Assembly (NCBI GenBank): GCA_005879065.1 | Contig: VBLU01000005.1 | Span: forward strand, 1-43,248 | Source of the DNA: Methanobacteriota archaeon | GTDB taxonomy: Archaea; Thermoplasmatota; Thermoplasmata; RBG-16-68-12 | Length of the DNA stretch: 43,248 nt | Direction of reading: 5' to 3' | Shown: positions 16,462-24,486 of the stretch, in pieces | How positions within the stretch are numbered: the first letter of the stretch is position 1 | Layout of the letters: every line of letters starts with the position of its first letter | Notes under the pieces: generated by a model | Told to the model about the DNA's origin: nothing | What the model saw: only the letters and a program-made list of their open reading frames with translations | Database searches by the model: none | Position numbers and translations under genes: made by a program

Positions 16462-16916
16462 GGGCGCGCTCCTTGCCCGTCTCGGTCCCGGACTGCATCT
16501 TCTGCAGGATCGTCAAGAGAGAGGCACCCGCGAGCATCGTCTACGAGGACGAGACTACGCTCGCATTCTTGGACATCCGCCCGATGATCACGGGCCACAC
16601 CCTTGTGATTCCAAAGTCCCATGCCGCATACCTCGAAGACCTTTCGAAGGACAGCTCTGGACCCATCCTGGAAACCGCCCGGAAGGTCGCCGCGGCGCTC
16701 CGGCGCAGCGGACTGCCGTGCGAGGCGGTGAACCTGTGGCTCGCGAACGGGAAGGCGGCCGGCCAAGAGGTCTTCCACGTGCACTTCCACGTGTTGCCGA
16801 GATTCGGCGGGGACGGATTCGGGATCCGGGCTGGACGCGGCTACGGCAGGACGCCGGAACGAACAGAACTCGATGGCACGGCGGAAAAAATCCGTCGGGC
16901 GCTCGAGGATCAATGA
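16458..16916 (+). CDS. HIT family nucleotide hydrolase
   Basis: A 152-residue histidine-triad protein. The N-terminal CIFCRIVKREAPASIVYED and the catalytic triad VFHVHFHVLPR (HxHxH) are complete, as is the GHTLVIPKSH strand. HIT proteins hydrolyse nucleoside phosphoramidates or dinucleotides; the natural substrate here is unknown. The ATG at 16458 overlaps the acyl-CoA dehydrogenase stop as ATGA, indicating translational coupling. A second in-frame start within the first nine codons is not favoured. It overlaps the convergent hemerythrin gene by seven bases. Confidence 0.94.
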   Translation: MRARSLPVSVPDCIFCRIVKREAPASIVYEDETTLAFLDIRPMITGHTLVIPKSHAAYLEDLSKDSSGPILETARKVAAALRRSGLPCEAVNLWLANGKAAGQEVFHVHFHVLPRFGGDGFGIRAGRGYGRTPERTELDGTAEKIRRALEDQ

Positions 16917-17407
16917 GCAAAGCGCGTCCGAATCGATTCTAGCTCGGTCTCGGGGAGCCGCTCGCGGGCTGTGGGAAAGAGGCTCGTCCGCTCCTTGCGG
17001 AAGTGGTCCCATAGGAATTGGACGAGGAAGATGCCATGGCGGTTCGTCTCTTGGATCGCGGCCCAGGATGGATGGGCTTCCAAGTCTCGGCGGGCCGCCT
17101 TGAATTTCTCCACGCCGCGGCGAATCTCGTCGTGTTCGTAGGCGACCACGTTCACTAAGGTTCCATACCGGCCGATCGCCGCCTCGAGCGGCGGGAGGAT
17201 CGTCTCGTCCTCCGCCGCAAGGACCGGCAGCAGTTCGTCCTCGAAGAACCGAATCGATTCGTCCAGGATGATTCGATTCGCTTCGCGGGCCTCCCGCGTC
17301 GCGATCATCTCGTCGAGGGTCGCCTCGAGTTCCGTGAGCTTATCGACGAAGTCGGCGTGATCCCCGAGGAGTGTGTAGAAGGGATCGTCGTCGGAACCGT
17401 CGCCCAT
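16910..17407 (-). CDS. Hemerythrin-like (HHE domain) protein
   Basis: A 165-residue four-helix hemerythrin-like protein. Candidate iron ligands are His in LLGDHADFVDKL, Glu/His in AYEHDEIRRG, His in ETNRHGIF and the final DHFRKERTSLFP, which is the usual last helix of the HHE domain. Such proteins bind a di-iron centre and act in oxygen, nitric oxide or iron handling. The ATG at 17407 is taken as the start; the frame continues upstream only because it runs into the out-of-frame part of the broken asnS gene. A TATA-like ATTATTACG-type A/T element lies between 17425 and 17440, so it may have its own promoter. Confidence 0.83.
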   Translation of the reverse strand: MGDGSDDDPFYTLLGDHADFVDKLTELEATLDEMIATREAREANRIILDESIRFFEDELLPVLAAEDETILPPLEAAIGRYGTLVNVVAYEHDEIRRGVEKFKAARRDLEAHPSWAAIQETNRHGIFLVQFLWDHFRKERTSLFPTARERLPETELESIRTRFAH

Positions 17408-17445
17408 CGATGCGGCTAGCCGATGGGGGCGTAATAAGGGTGCGC

Positions 17446-18637
17446 CTATGGGGAAAAGCGCCCCGGAGTCCGCGGGAACGGCACCGCATCGCGGATGTGC
17501 CCGAGCTTGCAGATCCACTGAATCAACCGTTCCATTCCCATCCCGAAACCCGCGTGCTGCACGCTCCCGTATCGGCGGGAATCGAGGTACCATTCGTAGG
17601 CTCTCGGGTCCTCGCCTTGTTCCACCAGGGCCTTCTTGATCGCCTCCAGGTCCGTCTCTCGTTCGCTCCCGCCGACGATCTCGCCGACCCCGTCGCCCCC
17701 GATCACGTCGAACCCGAGGACGAGATCGGGATGCTTCGGGTCCCTCGCCTTGTAGAACGCCTGGGAGATCCGCGGATAGTGCGTCACGACGATCGGCTTC
17801 GACTTTCCTTCCGTCAGGGCGCGTTCCTCGAGGGTCCGAAGGTCCTTGCCCCACTCGAGATCGATCCCCTTCGCCTTGAGCAATTTCAGCGCTTCGTCGT
17901 AGGTCATCCGCTCGAAGGGAGGCTTCACGGCTTTCAGGAAGTCCGGCGTCCGGCCCATCGCGACGACATCGTCCGGACGTTCCTCCGCGACGCGCTGGCA
18001 CGTGTGGGAGATCACGCCCTCCGCGTGCTGGGCCGAGGTAGTAGATCTTCTCCATGGCGAGGACGAGGGCCTCCGCATAGAGTTGCCACGACTGGGTCAG
18101 GTAAGCCTTGCGGCCGAAATACTCCACCTCGAAGAGGGTGGCGCCGCCCTCGCTCCCCGCGGGCGTGATCATGGGTGGGGAGACCTCCCAGAATCCGTGG
18201 TCGCGGAAGTACTGGTGGACCGCGCCGAAGACCGTGTGACGGATCCGGAAGATCGTCGTCATCCTCTGGGAACGGACCCACAGATGGCGGACGTCGAGGA
18301 GGAATTCTTCGCTCTGATCCTCCTGGATCGGGAACTTCTCCGCGAAGTGGACGACCTGGAAATCCTCCGCCCGGACCTCGTAGCCTCCGGGCGCTCGCTT
18401 GTCCGCGACGACCTTCCCGCGGACGATGACCGCGGATTCGATGAGCGACTTCTCCGCAGCCTTGAAGGCCTCCGGGGAGACCACGTCCCGAGCGATCGCG
18501 ACCTGGATGGTCCCCGTCGCGTCCCGAACGACGACGAAGGCCTTCCCGCCGACCGTGCGCGTCCGGTAGATCCAGCCTCGCAGCTCGACGGCCTTGCCAG
18601 TATGGCGTCCCTTTAGGATTTCCTCGATGGAGACCAT
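17446..18637 (-). pseudogene. asnS: Asparaginyl-tRNA synthetase, disrupted by internal deletion and frameshift
   Basis: The first part, from the ATG at 18637, encodes the anticodon-binding domain and the start of the class II core (VSIEEILKGRHTGKAVELRG up to LAMEKIYYLGP), about 202 codons. At about 18030 the homology jumps to the next frame and resumes with AEGVISHTCQRVAEERPDD, continuing to a normal C terminus (GFGMGMERLIQWICKLGHIR, then FPRTPGRFSP) at 17446. By comparison with archaeal AsnRS, about 36 residues are missing, including class II motif 2 (FRAExxxTxRH), which binds ATP and the acceptor end. The missing length is not a multiple of three. If real, the enzyme is inactive; an assembly error is the main alternative. 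Confidence 0.85.
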
Positions 18638-18718
18638 GAACCCGGGTCCCATCCCGGTGGGTCTAGATTACTCTTTCGCGGTCTACCGAGGACGACACGG
18701 CGGCTGTAGGGGAGACCC

Positions 18719-19522
18719 GTGAAACTTCATAGATTGCGAGACTTACCCGGTCGGGGGATGCCGACGCTTTACGGCTCCGATTTCGCGGAGGTCTACTCGA
18801 AGTACGGATACAACCAGTTCAGTGCGCGAGTTGCCGAGCTGTTGCCGCGCGTCCTCCGCGCGCTTCACCTGACCCCCGATCGAGTCCTTGACGTCCCGTG
18901 CGGAGAAGGGACATTTGCCCTGGAGATGGCGAGGAAAGGCTACCTGACCACGGGCGTGGACCGATCCTCCGCGATGCTTGGAGTGGCCCGACGCAAAGCC
19001 CGCGAGGCCCATTCGAAGATCCGTTTCGTCGAACGTGACATGCGCGCTCTGCGTTTCCACGATGAGTTCGATCTCGTGACCTCGTGGTACGACAGCCTGA
19101 ACTATCTCCTGCGGCTTGAGGATTTGAACAAAACGTTCGCCGGCGTGTTCCGATCCCTCCGTCCCGGTGGCTCGTTCCTGTTCGACATGAACACTCTGGA
19201 GACCCTCTCCAAAGGATGGCAGAGGCATCCGAGTTTCCTGGAAGTGGACACCCGAGACGCGTTTGCGCTTCACCGTTCTACCTGGGACGCTCGACGGAAT
19301 TTGGCAACCCTCAAGGTAACCTGTTTCGTGCGCCGTGGCCAACACTGGGCCCGAACCGACGAATTGCACCGTGAACGCGCATACTCCCTGCCGCAGATCC
19401 GCGCGGCTCTGCGTAAGGCAGGTTTCACCGATGTTGCTTCCTGGGGCAGTATCCGACGGATGACTCCCCCGCGGCGAGGGGATCGAAAATACTGGTTCGC
19501 CGCACGACGGCCGTCTCGATGA
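18719..19522 (+). CDS. Class I SAM-dependent methyltransferase
   Basis: A 267-residue class I methyltransferase from the GTG at 18719; an ATG at 18758 (MPTLYGSDFAEVYSKYGYNQ) is an equally good start and begins the conserved part. Motif I is VLDVPCGEGTFALEMARKG, the acidic loop GVDRSSAML, and VTSWYDSLNYLLR with LRPGGSFLFDMNT completes the fold in the manner of Methyltransf_11/25 proteins. The substrate is unknown. It overlaps the following acetyltransferase by four bases (ATGA), so the two form a coupled pair that may modify the same molecule. Confidence 0.83.
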   Translation: MKLHRLRDLPGRGMPTLYGSDFAEVYSKYGYNQFSARVAELLPRVLRALHLTPDRVLDVPCGEGTFALEMARKGYLTTGVDRSSAMLGVARRKAREAHSKIRFVERDMRALRFHDEFDLVTSWYDSLNYLLRLEDLNKTFAGVFRSLRPGGSFLFDMNTLETLSKGWQRHPSFLEVDTRDAFALHRSTWDARRNLATLKVTCFVRRGQHWARTDELHRERAYSLPQIRAALRKAGFTDVASWGSIRRMTPPRRGDRKYWFAARRPSR

Positions 19523-20106
19523 AGATGCGCCGCGTCAGGTCTTCAGAAGTGCAATCCGAGTCGAAAAGGACAACTACTTGCGCTGCGTCCTCGCATTCTG
19601 TGCTGCGTGTCGCAGGGCCGGCGGACCTTGAATCGCTCTACTCCTTCGAGGTCTCTTGCTTCCAAGAACACCCCTTCCGTCGAGATCACGTCGCGTGGAT
19701 CCTCGGCAACAATCACGCTCTGACCCTCGTTCAGGACGGGGTCGCCGGCTTCGCGGCGGTGATGATGCTCCTGTTCGAAGGGCACACGTGTCGGGTCCTT
19801 TCCGTCGGGGTGAACCCGCAGGCTCGCCGACGTGGCATCGCGACCCGCATGATGGCGGCAGCGGAAGCGATTAGCCGAGAACGAGGGGTCTCGACGATCC
19901 GGCTGGAAGTAAGCACGCGGAACTTCGCGGCCATCGAACTGTACCGCGGGCTCGGGTATCGCACGGACGGCGTGCTGTACGGGTACTACTCCTGGGGCGA
20001 GGACGCGTACAGTATGGGGAAGAGCGTGCCTGTGGAATTTCCCTCACGACCTTCTCGTGAACCGAAGCCGGTCAGTCCATCCAGCCTAATACATATTAAT
20101 CAGTAG
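19519..20106 (+). CDS. GNAT family N-acetyltransferase (RimI-like)
   Basis: A 195-residue GNAT protein. The acetyl-CoA site VLSVGVNPQARRRGIATRMM and the following IRLEVSTRNFAAIELYRGLGYR are close to the RimI/Ard1 pattern, so N-terminal acetylation of proteins is likely. The first 30 residues are Ser/Thr-rich and not part of the domain; a later start is possible, but the ATG at 19519 is coupled to the upstream stop. The C-terminal 30 residues are Pro/Ser-rich. Its stop lies inside an AT-rich repeat that may belong to the next promoter. Confidence 0.85.
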   Translation: MKMRRVRSSEVQSESKRTTTCAASSHSVLRVAGPADLESLYSFEVSCFQEHPFRRDHVAWILGNNHALTLVQDGVAGFAAVMMLLFEGHTCRVLSVGVNPQARRRGIATRMMAAAEAISRERGVSTIRLEVSTRNFAAIELYRGLGYRTDGVLYGYYSWGEDAYSMGKSVPVEFPSRPSREPKPVSPSSLIHINQ

Positions 20107-20113
20107 ATATTAG
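20086..20113. promoter_or_regulatory. AT-rich inverted repeat upstream of arginine decarboxylase
   Basis: CTAATA at 20086-20091 and its complement TATTAG at 20108-20113 bracket an AT-rich stretch in an otherwise GC-rich window. It overlaps the stop of the acetyltransferase and lies about 30 bases before the likely pdaD TATA element (CCTTAAG near 20145), where an activator or repressor could bind. Confidence 0.35.
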
Positions 20114-20186
20114 TCGGCGAGAAACCCGCATCCGTTTTGCAAATCCTTAAGTCCCGCCCGACAATGCGGCGTGCTCGCAGGGTTGC

Positions 20187-20654
20187 ATGCTACCGATCCC
20201 GACGAAGTTTTTCGTCACGTCCGGCAAGGCGGTCTCCAAGGTCTCGGACTTGAACGCCTTCGACGAGGCCCTCCAGAACGCGGGCCTCGCGGAGCAAAAC
20301 ATCGTGTCGGTCTCTTCCGTGCTGCCGGTCGGCATCAAGCCCGTGCGCAAGAGGGACCTGCCGATGGGCGCCATCACGCATTGCGTCCTCGCCCAGCAAC
20401 GGGGCGGGGAAGGCGAGACGGTCTCGGCCGGCATCGCATACGGATTCCGGGACGACGGCTTCGGCGGCTATGTCGCGGAAGGCCACATGCACGGCACGAA
20501 GAACTCCCTCCGCGAGGTCATGGAGTGGAAGATGGGAGAGATGGCCAAATTGCGGGGTATCAAGTTCCGACGAATCGACTACCGCATCGAAGAACTGAGC
20601 ATTCCCATGGATCACTACGGCGCCTGCCTTGCCGCGCTCGTGTTCCTCGCGTGA
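20187..20654 (+). CDS. pdaD: Pyruvoyl-dependent arginine decarboxylase
   Basis: A 155-residue proenzyme of the pyruvoyl arginine decarboxylase family, which makes agmatine for polyamines and, in archaea, for agmatidine in tRNA-Ile. The self-cleavage site is visible as Ser43-Ser44 in VSVSSVLPVGI; Ser44 would become the pyruvoyl group. Other conserved blocks are PTKFFVTSGKAVSKVSDLNAF and the C-terminal MDHYGACLAALVFL. The ATG at 20187 follows a TATA-like CCTTAAG with a short leader. The zinc-ribbon gene starts three bases after its stop, so the two are one operon. Confidence 0.95.
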   Translation: MLPIPTKFFVTSGKAVSKVSDLNAFDEALQNAGLAEQNIVSVSSVLPVGIKPVRKRDLPMGAITHCVLAQQRGGEGETVSAGIAYGFRDDGFGGYVAEGHMHGTKNSLREVMEWKMGEMAKLRGIKFRRIDYRIEELSIPMDHYGACLAALVFLA

Positions 20655-20657
20655 CGA

Positions 20658-21134
20658 ATGTACGGCGTCATCGTCTGCCCTCGATGCAAACGGGCCAAGG
20701 GCGTGGACCTGAAACAGAAGACGACGACCTGCGCGTGTGGATTTGAGATCCGAATCGCCCCGTCCCGGGTGCGGGCGCGAGCCGACACGGCGCGTGAACT
20801 GGCGTCGTTGGTGGGGCAAGTGAGCGCGGAGCTCGCCGGCGGACTCGCCGCATATCGGAAAGCCGCCACGCCCGCGCGCCGAAGGCGGTCCAGGGACGTC
20901 CACCTCCGGATCGTGGGCGTCGCATCAAAGCCGCACGATCGTGCGAGCCGGCTCCGGGCCGCCGCCGTCGAACTGACGAGAGAACTCGAGGTCTTCTCCC
21001 TCGAAGATTGGACGCGGGTTCTGGCGGGCCTGGGAATCGCGGACGCCGAAGGAGCCTTGGCCACGTTGATCCGTGCGAATCTGGTGATGGAACCGAAGGA
21101 CGGGTTCTACCGCGCGGTGAGCCTCAGCCCCTAG
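20658..21134 (+). CDS. Zinc-ribbon protein, DUF1922-like N terminus
   Basis: A 158-residue protein whose start MYGVIVCPRCKRAKGVDLKQ, then TTTCACGFEI, is a small zinc ribbon (Cys7, Cys10, and a Cys-x-Cys pair near 29-31) resembling the archaeal DUF1922 family. The remainder is helical and basic; its end (LEDWTRVLAGLGIADAEGALATLIR) looks like a winged-helix-type domain. The function is unknown, but a zinc ribbon joined to a helical domain suggests nucleic-acid binding. It directly follows pdaD. It overlaps the convergent PrsW-like gene by 11 bases. Confidence 0.7.
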   Translation: MYGVIVCPRCKRAKGVDLKQKTTTCACGFEIRIAPSRVRARADTARELASLVGQVSAELAGGLAAYRKAATPARRRRSRDVHLRIVGVASKPHDRASRLRAAAVELTRELEVFSLEDWTRVLAGLGIADAEGALATLIRANLVMEPKDGFYRAVSLSP

Positions 21135-21858
21135 GCAGGGACGCTCGGCGCCGTTCGCGGCGCAACTCGCGGCGGAGCTCCTCGGGCAGCGTGCCCGGGA
21201 GGATCCGACGGTAGACGTAGTAATAGACGAGCAAGCCAAAGCCGGCCGCGGTGGTCACGGAAAGGGCCGCGTAGACGTCGGGGATGCCCGGAAGGATGAA
21301 CGGGAACAGGAACGCGCCGTAAGCGAAGCGAACTGCAATGGCGCGCAGGAAATAGCGCCACATCTCGCCCCGCGAGGCTCCGAACCCGATGAGGGCGCCA
21401 GTGTCTGCGTTGATGAGCCCGAGTCCGATCGAATAGAGGACGAGCAAGGCGAAGGTCTCCGGGACGTACAGGACATCGCGGGAGGCCCACGCAGCCGCGA
21501 CGACCCCGCTCGCGGCGATGCCGGTTCCCAGCGGGACGCCGTAGAAGGTCGTGTCGAAGCGCCCCTGGTACCTTCGACGGTTCAGCCAGACGAGCTTGAA
21601 CGATTCCTCGAACAAGAAACTCGCCGAGACCGCGACGAGGACCCCGACGATATCGGTTCGCGGGATGGACAGGGCGAAGACGCTCGCGATGGTCCCGAAC
21701 ACGAGGCCCACGGCCAGGCTCCCGAACACCCGGCGGTCGTCGAATAGTGTCCGGTCGACGTACGGCCGGTCGAACCGGCGGAGGGACGTCCACAGGATCC
21801 CGATGGCCGGGAGAATCCCCAGGAGGAAAGCGACGAGGAAATCGACGTTCGATGCCAT
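21124..21858 (-). CDS. PrsW-like multi-pass membrane protein
   Basis: A 244-residue protein with about seven hydrophobic helices (residues 6-24, 46-65, 70-88, 108-128, 135-160, 170-190, 195-215 roughly). FLFEESFKLVWLNRRRYQGR followed by FDTTFYGVPLGTGIAAS resembles the EExxK motif and second motif of PrsW-type intramembrane metalloproteases. The third PrsW motif, with its His, is not obvious, so catalysis is uncertain. The C terminus is a basic cytoplasmic tail (ELRRELRRERRRAS). A TATA-like CTTAAGTATC (minus strand) at 21882-21891 fits leaderless expression from the ATG at 21858. Confidence 0.6.
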   Translation of the reverse strand: MASNVDFLVAFLLGILPAIGILWTSLRRFDRPYVDRTLFDDRRVFGSLAVGLVFGTIASVFALSIPRTDIVGVLVAVSASFLFEESFKLVWLNRRRYQGRFDTTFYGVPLGTGIAASGVVAAAWASRDVLYVPETFALLVLYSIGLGLINADTGALIGFGASRGEMWRYFLRAIAVRFAYGAFLFPFILPGIPDVYAALSVTTAAGFGLLVYYYVYRRILPGTLPEELRRELRRERRRASLPRG

Positions 21859-21932
21859 CGCAGGCGGACCAAGCGAGGGGCGATACTTAAGCGCGCGTCC
21901 GGCCCGGTATCGGAGATGACAACGGGAAGGGT

Positions 21933-21942
21933 GAGTTTATGC
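21933..21942 (+). promoter_or_regulatory. TATA-like box for the zinc-ribbon/TPR membrane protein
   Basis: GAGTTTATGC lies 23-32 bases before the ATG at 21965, a leaderless arrangement. It is back to back with the PrsW-like promoter, so the two genes share a short divergent control region. Confidence 0.4.
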
Positions 21943-21964
21943 GGCTCGGGACGACTCGAAGCCA

Positions 21965-23968
21965 ATGTCGATGCCCGGGAAACAGCCCCGGGTTCTTTGT
22001 CCCGTCTGCCAGGAGCCCATCCCTCCAGACGAGACGGAGTGCAGGAACTGCGGGGCCTTCGTGATCGACGAGGCCGTCGTCCGGCTCAGCCGAGCCTTCG
22101 GGCTCGACCGGGAGAAAGCGCTCAAATTGTTCGAGGCGGGTTTCCGCCATCCGAAACAGTTGCGGGACCGCGATCCGAACCGTGTCCTCGAGAAGGGCGA
22201 AGTCGGCCTCTTGTTCATCTGCACGAATTGCGGCGGATTCGTCGGCGCGGGGGACTCGAAATGTCCGCGATGCGCGGCGGAATTCGAGACGGAGGCCGAG
22301 GGACCCGCGGCGGAGGAAGAGGACATTCTCGACCTCGTCCTCTGCCCGGTGTGCGGGGCCGACAACGATCCCGAGGTCGTCGAGTGCGAAATTTGTGGCG
22401 CGGCGCTTCGCGAAGCCCCGACACCGAAGCCAGTTCCGGCAACAAGCCCCGCGATGGCGGTTCCCACTCCGAAAGCCGTGGAACGGGAACGGGCGCTCGA
22501 GAAGGTCGACATTTTCCTCGAAGAAACGGAACGGCCTTTGCTCACGCCGGCCCCTCTGACTCCGCGCGAACAGCCTCCGAAAGCAACCCCGCGCCCGATC
22601 CCGAAGTCGCCCGCTCCGATTCCACCAGCGCGCGCTCCCAGCTTCGCGTCCAAGCCGAAGGAGATGTCGTCGCCTCCCGCGGCCAAGCCCGCGATCGCGG
22701 CGAAAACGCTGGCTGTGAAACCGCCTACGACTTCCCGACCAACAGCAAGGCCGCTAGCGAATCGGATTGAACCTTCGAAAGCTCCGATCGCGATGGAGAC
22801 CCGGATGGAACCGCTCCGGGTCACGCTGCCGGCGCGACCTCCAACCAAGGCGTCGCCCATCCGAACGGTCCCCGTCCCTTCCAATCGCATCGTTCGCAAG
22901 AAGGCGAGCGCGTCCTCACTACCGAGGACAGGTCTACCCGCGGAAACGCTGGGCGGGCTCGTGCTCGCGGGCGCTGTCGGCTTGATGCTCGCCGGAGCTC
23001 TCGGGCAGCCCCTCGTGAGCGCCGGAATCGCCACGGTCCTGATCGGCATCGCGGCCTACCAGTCCATCCCGTTTCCGCGGCGAAACACCGCACCGCCCCC
23101 TCGGTTCGACGCGTTCCTTCTGGTCGCGGGCATCCTTCTCGGCCTCGGCGCCGCCATCTTCCGGAACGGGCCTTCCACCGAGGTGACGGCCCTTGCCATC
23201 GCGGCCGCATTCCCGTTTTCCTGGGCGACCCGACGGCTCCTCCGAAGCCCACATCGAGCCTGGCTCGCCATCGCCGCTGCGGTCCCGATCGCCGGCCACG
23301 GGTTCGCGGAAGCCTTGAACCCTGCCTACTGGCTGACGATCCCGTGGGTGATCGGCATCCTCGTTGGGACGCCGTGGCCGGCGGCCCTCGCCGCGACCGA
23401 GATTCTCCGCCGCCAATCGACGACCGTCCTCCGACGCCAATTGGTGCGGGCAGAACGGGACGTCCAGCGGAAGAACTACGAGCAATCGCTCGTCGAATAT
23501 GATCGGGCGATCGCCACCGCCCGGGCCGACGTTCCGGGAGCCGAGATCCCGTGGTACGGGAAAGGCGCCACGTTGATTCTGCTCGGCCGGTACGAGGAGG
23601 CGCTCCGCGCGATCGACACGGCCCTCGACATCAACCCACGGAACGAGGTGGCCTGGGTGAACAAGGGCAACGCCCTGACCCGGATGGGGCAGCTCATGGA
23701 CGCCCTGCGGTGTTTCAATGCGGCGATCAAGGTGAACCCTCTCTTCGAAGTCGCCTGGAACAACAAGGGAAACGCGCTCGCGCGGCTCGGGAAGTTCGAA
23801 GACGCGCTTCGGTGTTATGACCGCGCCCTGGAAATCGATCCGGGTTACCGCGGCGCGTGGGTGAACAAAGGCTTCGTCCTCACCAAGCTGGGGCGGTTCG
23901 ATGAGGCCGCCTCGTGCGCCGACCGCGTCCTCCTGCTGGAGAGGCGCGGGCGCGCCGAGCCCGCTTGA
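21965..23968 (+). CDS. Multi-domain membrane protein: three zinc ribbons, Pro-rich linker, membrane helices, TPRs
   Basis: A 667-residue protein of unusual build. Zinc ribbons are at 12-29 (CPVC, CRNC), 86-103 (CTNC, CPRC) and 127-144 (CPVC, CEIC). Between the first two, residues 40-75 (FEAGFRHPKQLRDRDPNRV) resemble a helix-hairpin-helix. Residues 150-325 are a Pro/Ala/Lys-rich, probably disordered linker. About six hydrophobic helices lie between 327 and 480. From 500 to 657 there are about four TPR repeats (WVNKGNALTRMGQLMDALRC and similar). The ends probably lie on the same, cytoplasmic side. No enzymatic motif is seen. It may be a membrane scaffold that gathers proteins or nucleic acid; this is inference. 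Confidence 0.75.
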   Translation: MSMPGKQPRVLCPVCQEPIPPDETECRNCGAFVIDEAVVRLSRAFGLDREKALKLFEAGFRHPKQLRDRDPNRVLEKGEVGLLFICTNCGGFVGAGDSKCPRCAAEFETEAEGPAAEEEDILDLVLCPVCGADNDPEVVECEICGAALREAPTPKPVPATSPAMAVPTPKAVERERALEKVDIFLEETERPLLTPAPLTPREQPPKATPRPIPKSPAPIPPARAPSFASKPKEMSSPPAAKPAIAAKTLAVKPPTTSRPTARPLANRIEPSKAPIAMETRMEPLRVTLPARPPTKASPIRTVPVPSNRIVRKKASASSLPRTGLPAETLGGLVLAGAVGLMLAGALGQPLVSAGIATVLIGIAAYQSIPFPRRNTAPPPRFDAFLLVAGILLGLGAAIFRNGPSTEVTALAIAAAFPFSWATRRLLRSPHRAWLAIAAAVPIAGHGFAEALNPAYWLTIPWVIGILVGTPWPAALAATEILRRQSTTVLRRQLVRAERDVQRKNYEQSLVEYDRAIATARADVPGAEIPWYGKGATLILLGRYEEALRAIDTALDINPRNEVAWVNKGNALTRMGQLMDALRCFNAAIKVNPLFEVAWNNKGNALARLGKFEDALRCYDRALEIDPGYRGAWVNKGFVLTKLGRFDEAASCADRVLLLERRGRAEPA

Positions 23969-24425
23969 CCCGCGGTCGCGTGGGTGGCTCATCCGCCGGC
24001 GGTTGTCCCTTCCAATCCCGGGTCGAAATCGGTTGCTTGAGATCGAACACATTTCCGTCCGGATCGGCGAACTGGCCGAGCCACTCGCCCCATTCCATCT
24101 TCTCGGGCGGCACGGGAAACTCGACGCCCATCTCCTGCATCCGCTCGTAGTCCGCAAGGATGTTGTCCGTGAGGAACGTGATCCCGGTTGGACCCGGTTC
24201 CGTCTCGTCCATCTGGCAGACGTGCACCCGGGCCCGCGGACGGAGAGGGCCCATCTCGATCCAGTGACCCGCGTCGTCCGGCGTCCCTTGGACGGATGGG
24301 TCCGCGTTCGAAATGCGTGGTCCGATGTACGCGACGTCGAGTCCGAGGACGTCCCGATACCATCGAATCGCCTTGTGCCGATCCGAGACGACGATTGCGA
24401 TCGTGTCGATGCCGAGGACTCCCAT
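23880..24425 (-). CDS. VOC (glyoxalase/bleomycin resistance) superfamily protein with C-terminal tail
   Basis: A 181-residue protein from the ATG at 24425 (MGVLGIDTIAIVVSDRHKAI). The VOC fold is clear: WYRDVLGLDVAYIG, then HWIEMGPLRPRARVHV and the closing FADPDGNVFDLKQP near residue 130, where most relatives end. About 45 further residues (Arg/Pro-rich) are encoded across the 3' end of the convergent TPR gene, giving an 89-base overlap. The tail looks like antisense-encoded read-through and may not be functional. Metal-dependent isomerase, dioxygenase or resistance roles are all possible in this superfamily. It lies 62 bases after the lhr stop on the same strand. Confidence 0.85.
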   Translation of the reverse strand: MGVLGIDTIAIVVSDRHKAIRWYRDVLGLDVAYIGPRISNADPSVQGTPDDAGHWIEMGPLRPRARVHVCQMDETEPGPTGITFLTDNILADYERMQEMGVEFPVPPEKMEWGEWLGQFADPDGNVFDLKQPISTRDWKGQPPADEPPTRPRVKRARRARASPAGGRGRRTRRPHRTAPAW

Positions 24426-24486
24426 ATTCTCCCCAAGGGGCGCAACGGAATCCCGCGCTATGAACTTGCCCGCGACCTTCGGAGAA

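Noticed and set aside
16910-18652. A single 580-codon fusion of AsnRS with hemerythrin
   Set aside because: The middle of the frame is Arg/Gly-rich nonsense; AsnRS continues in another frame, and the hemerythrin part has its own Met. The join comes only from the deletion in asnS.
22934-24445. Minus-strand open frame of 503 codons over the TPR gene
   Set aside because: It is antisense to the TPR repeats and contains the VOC region only in the wrong frame.
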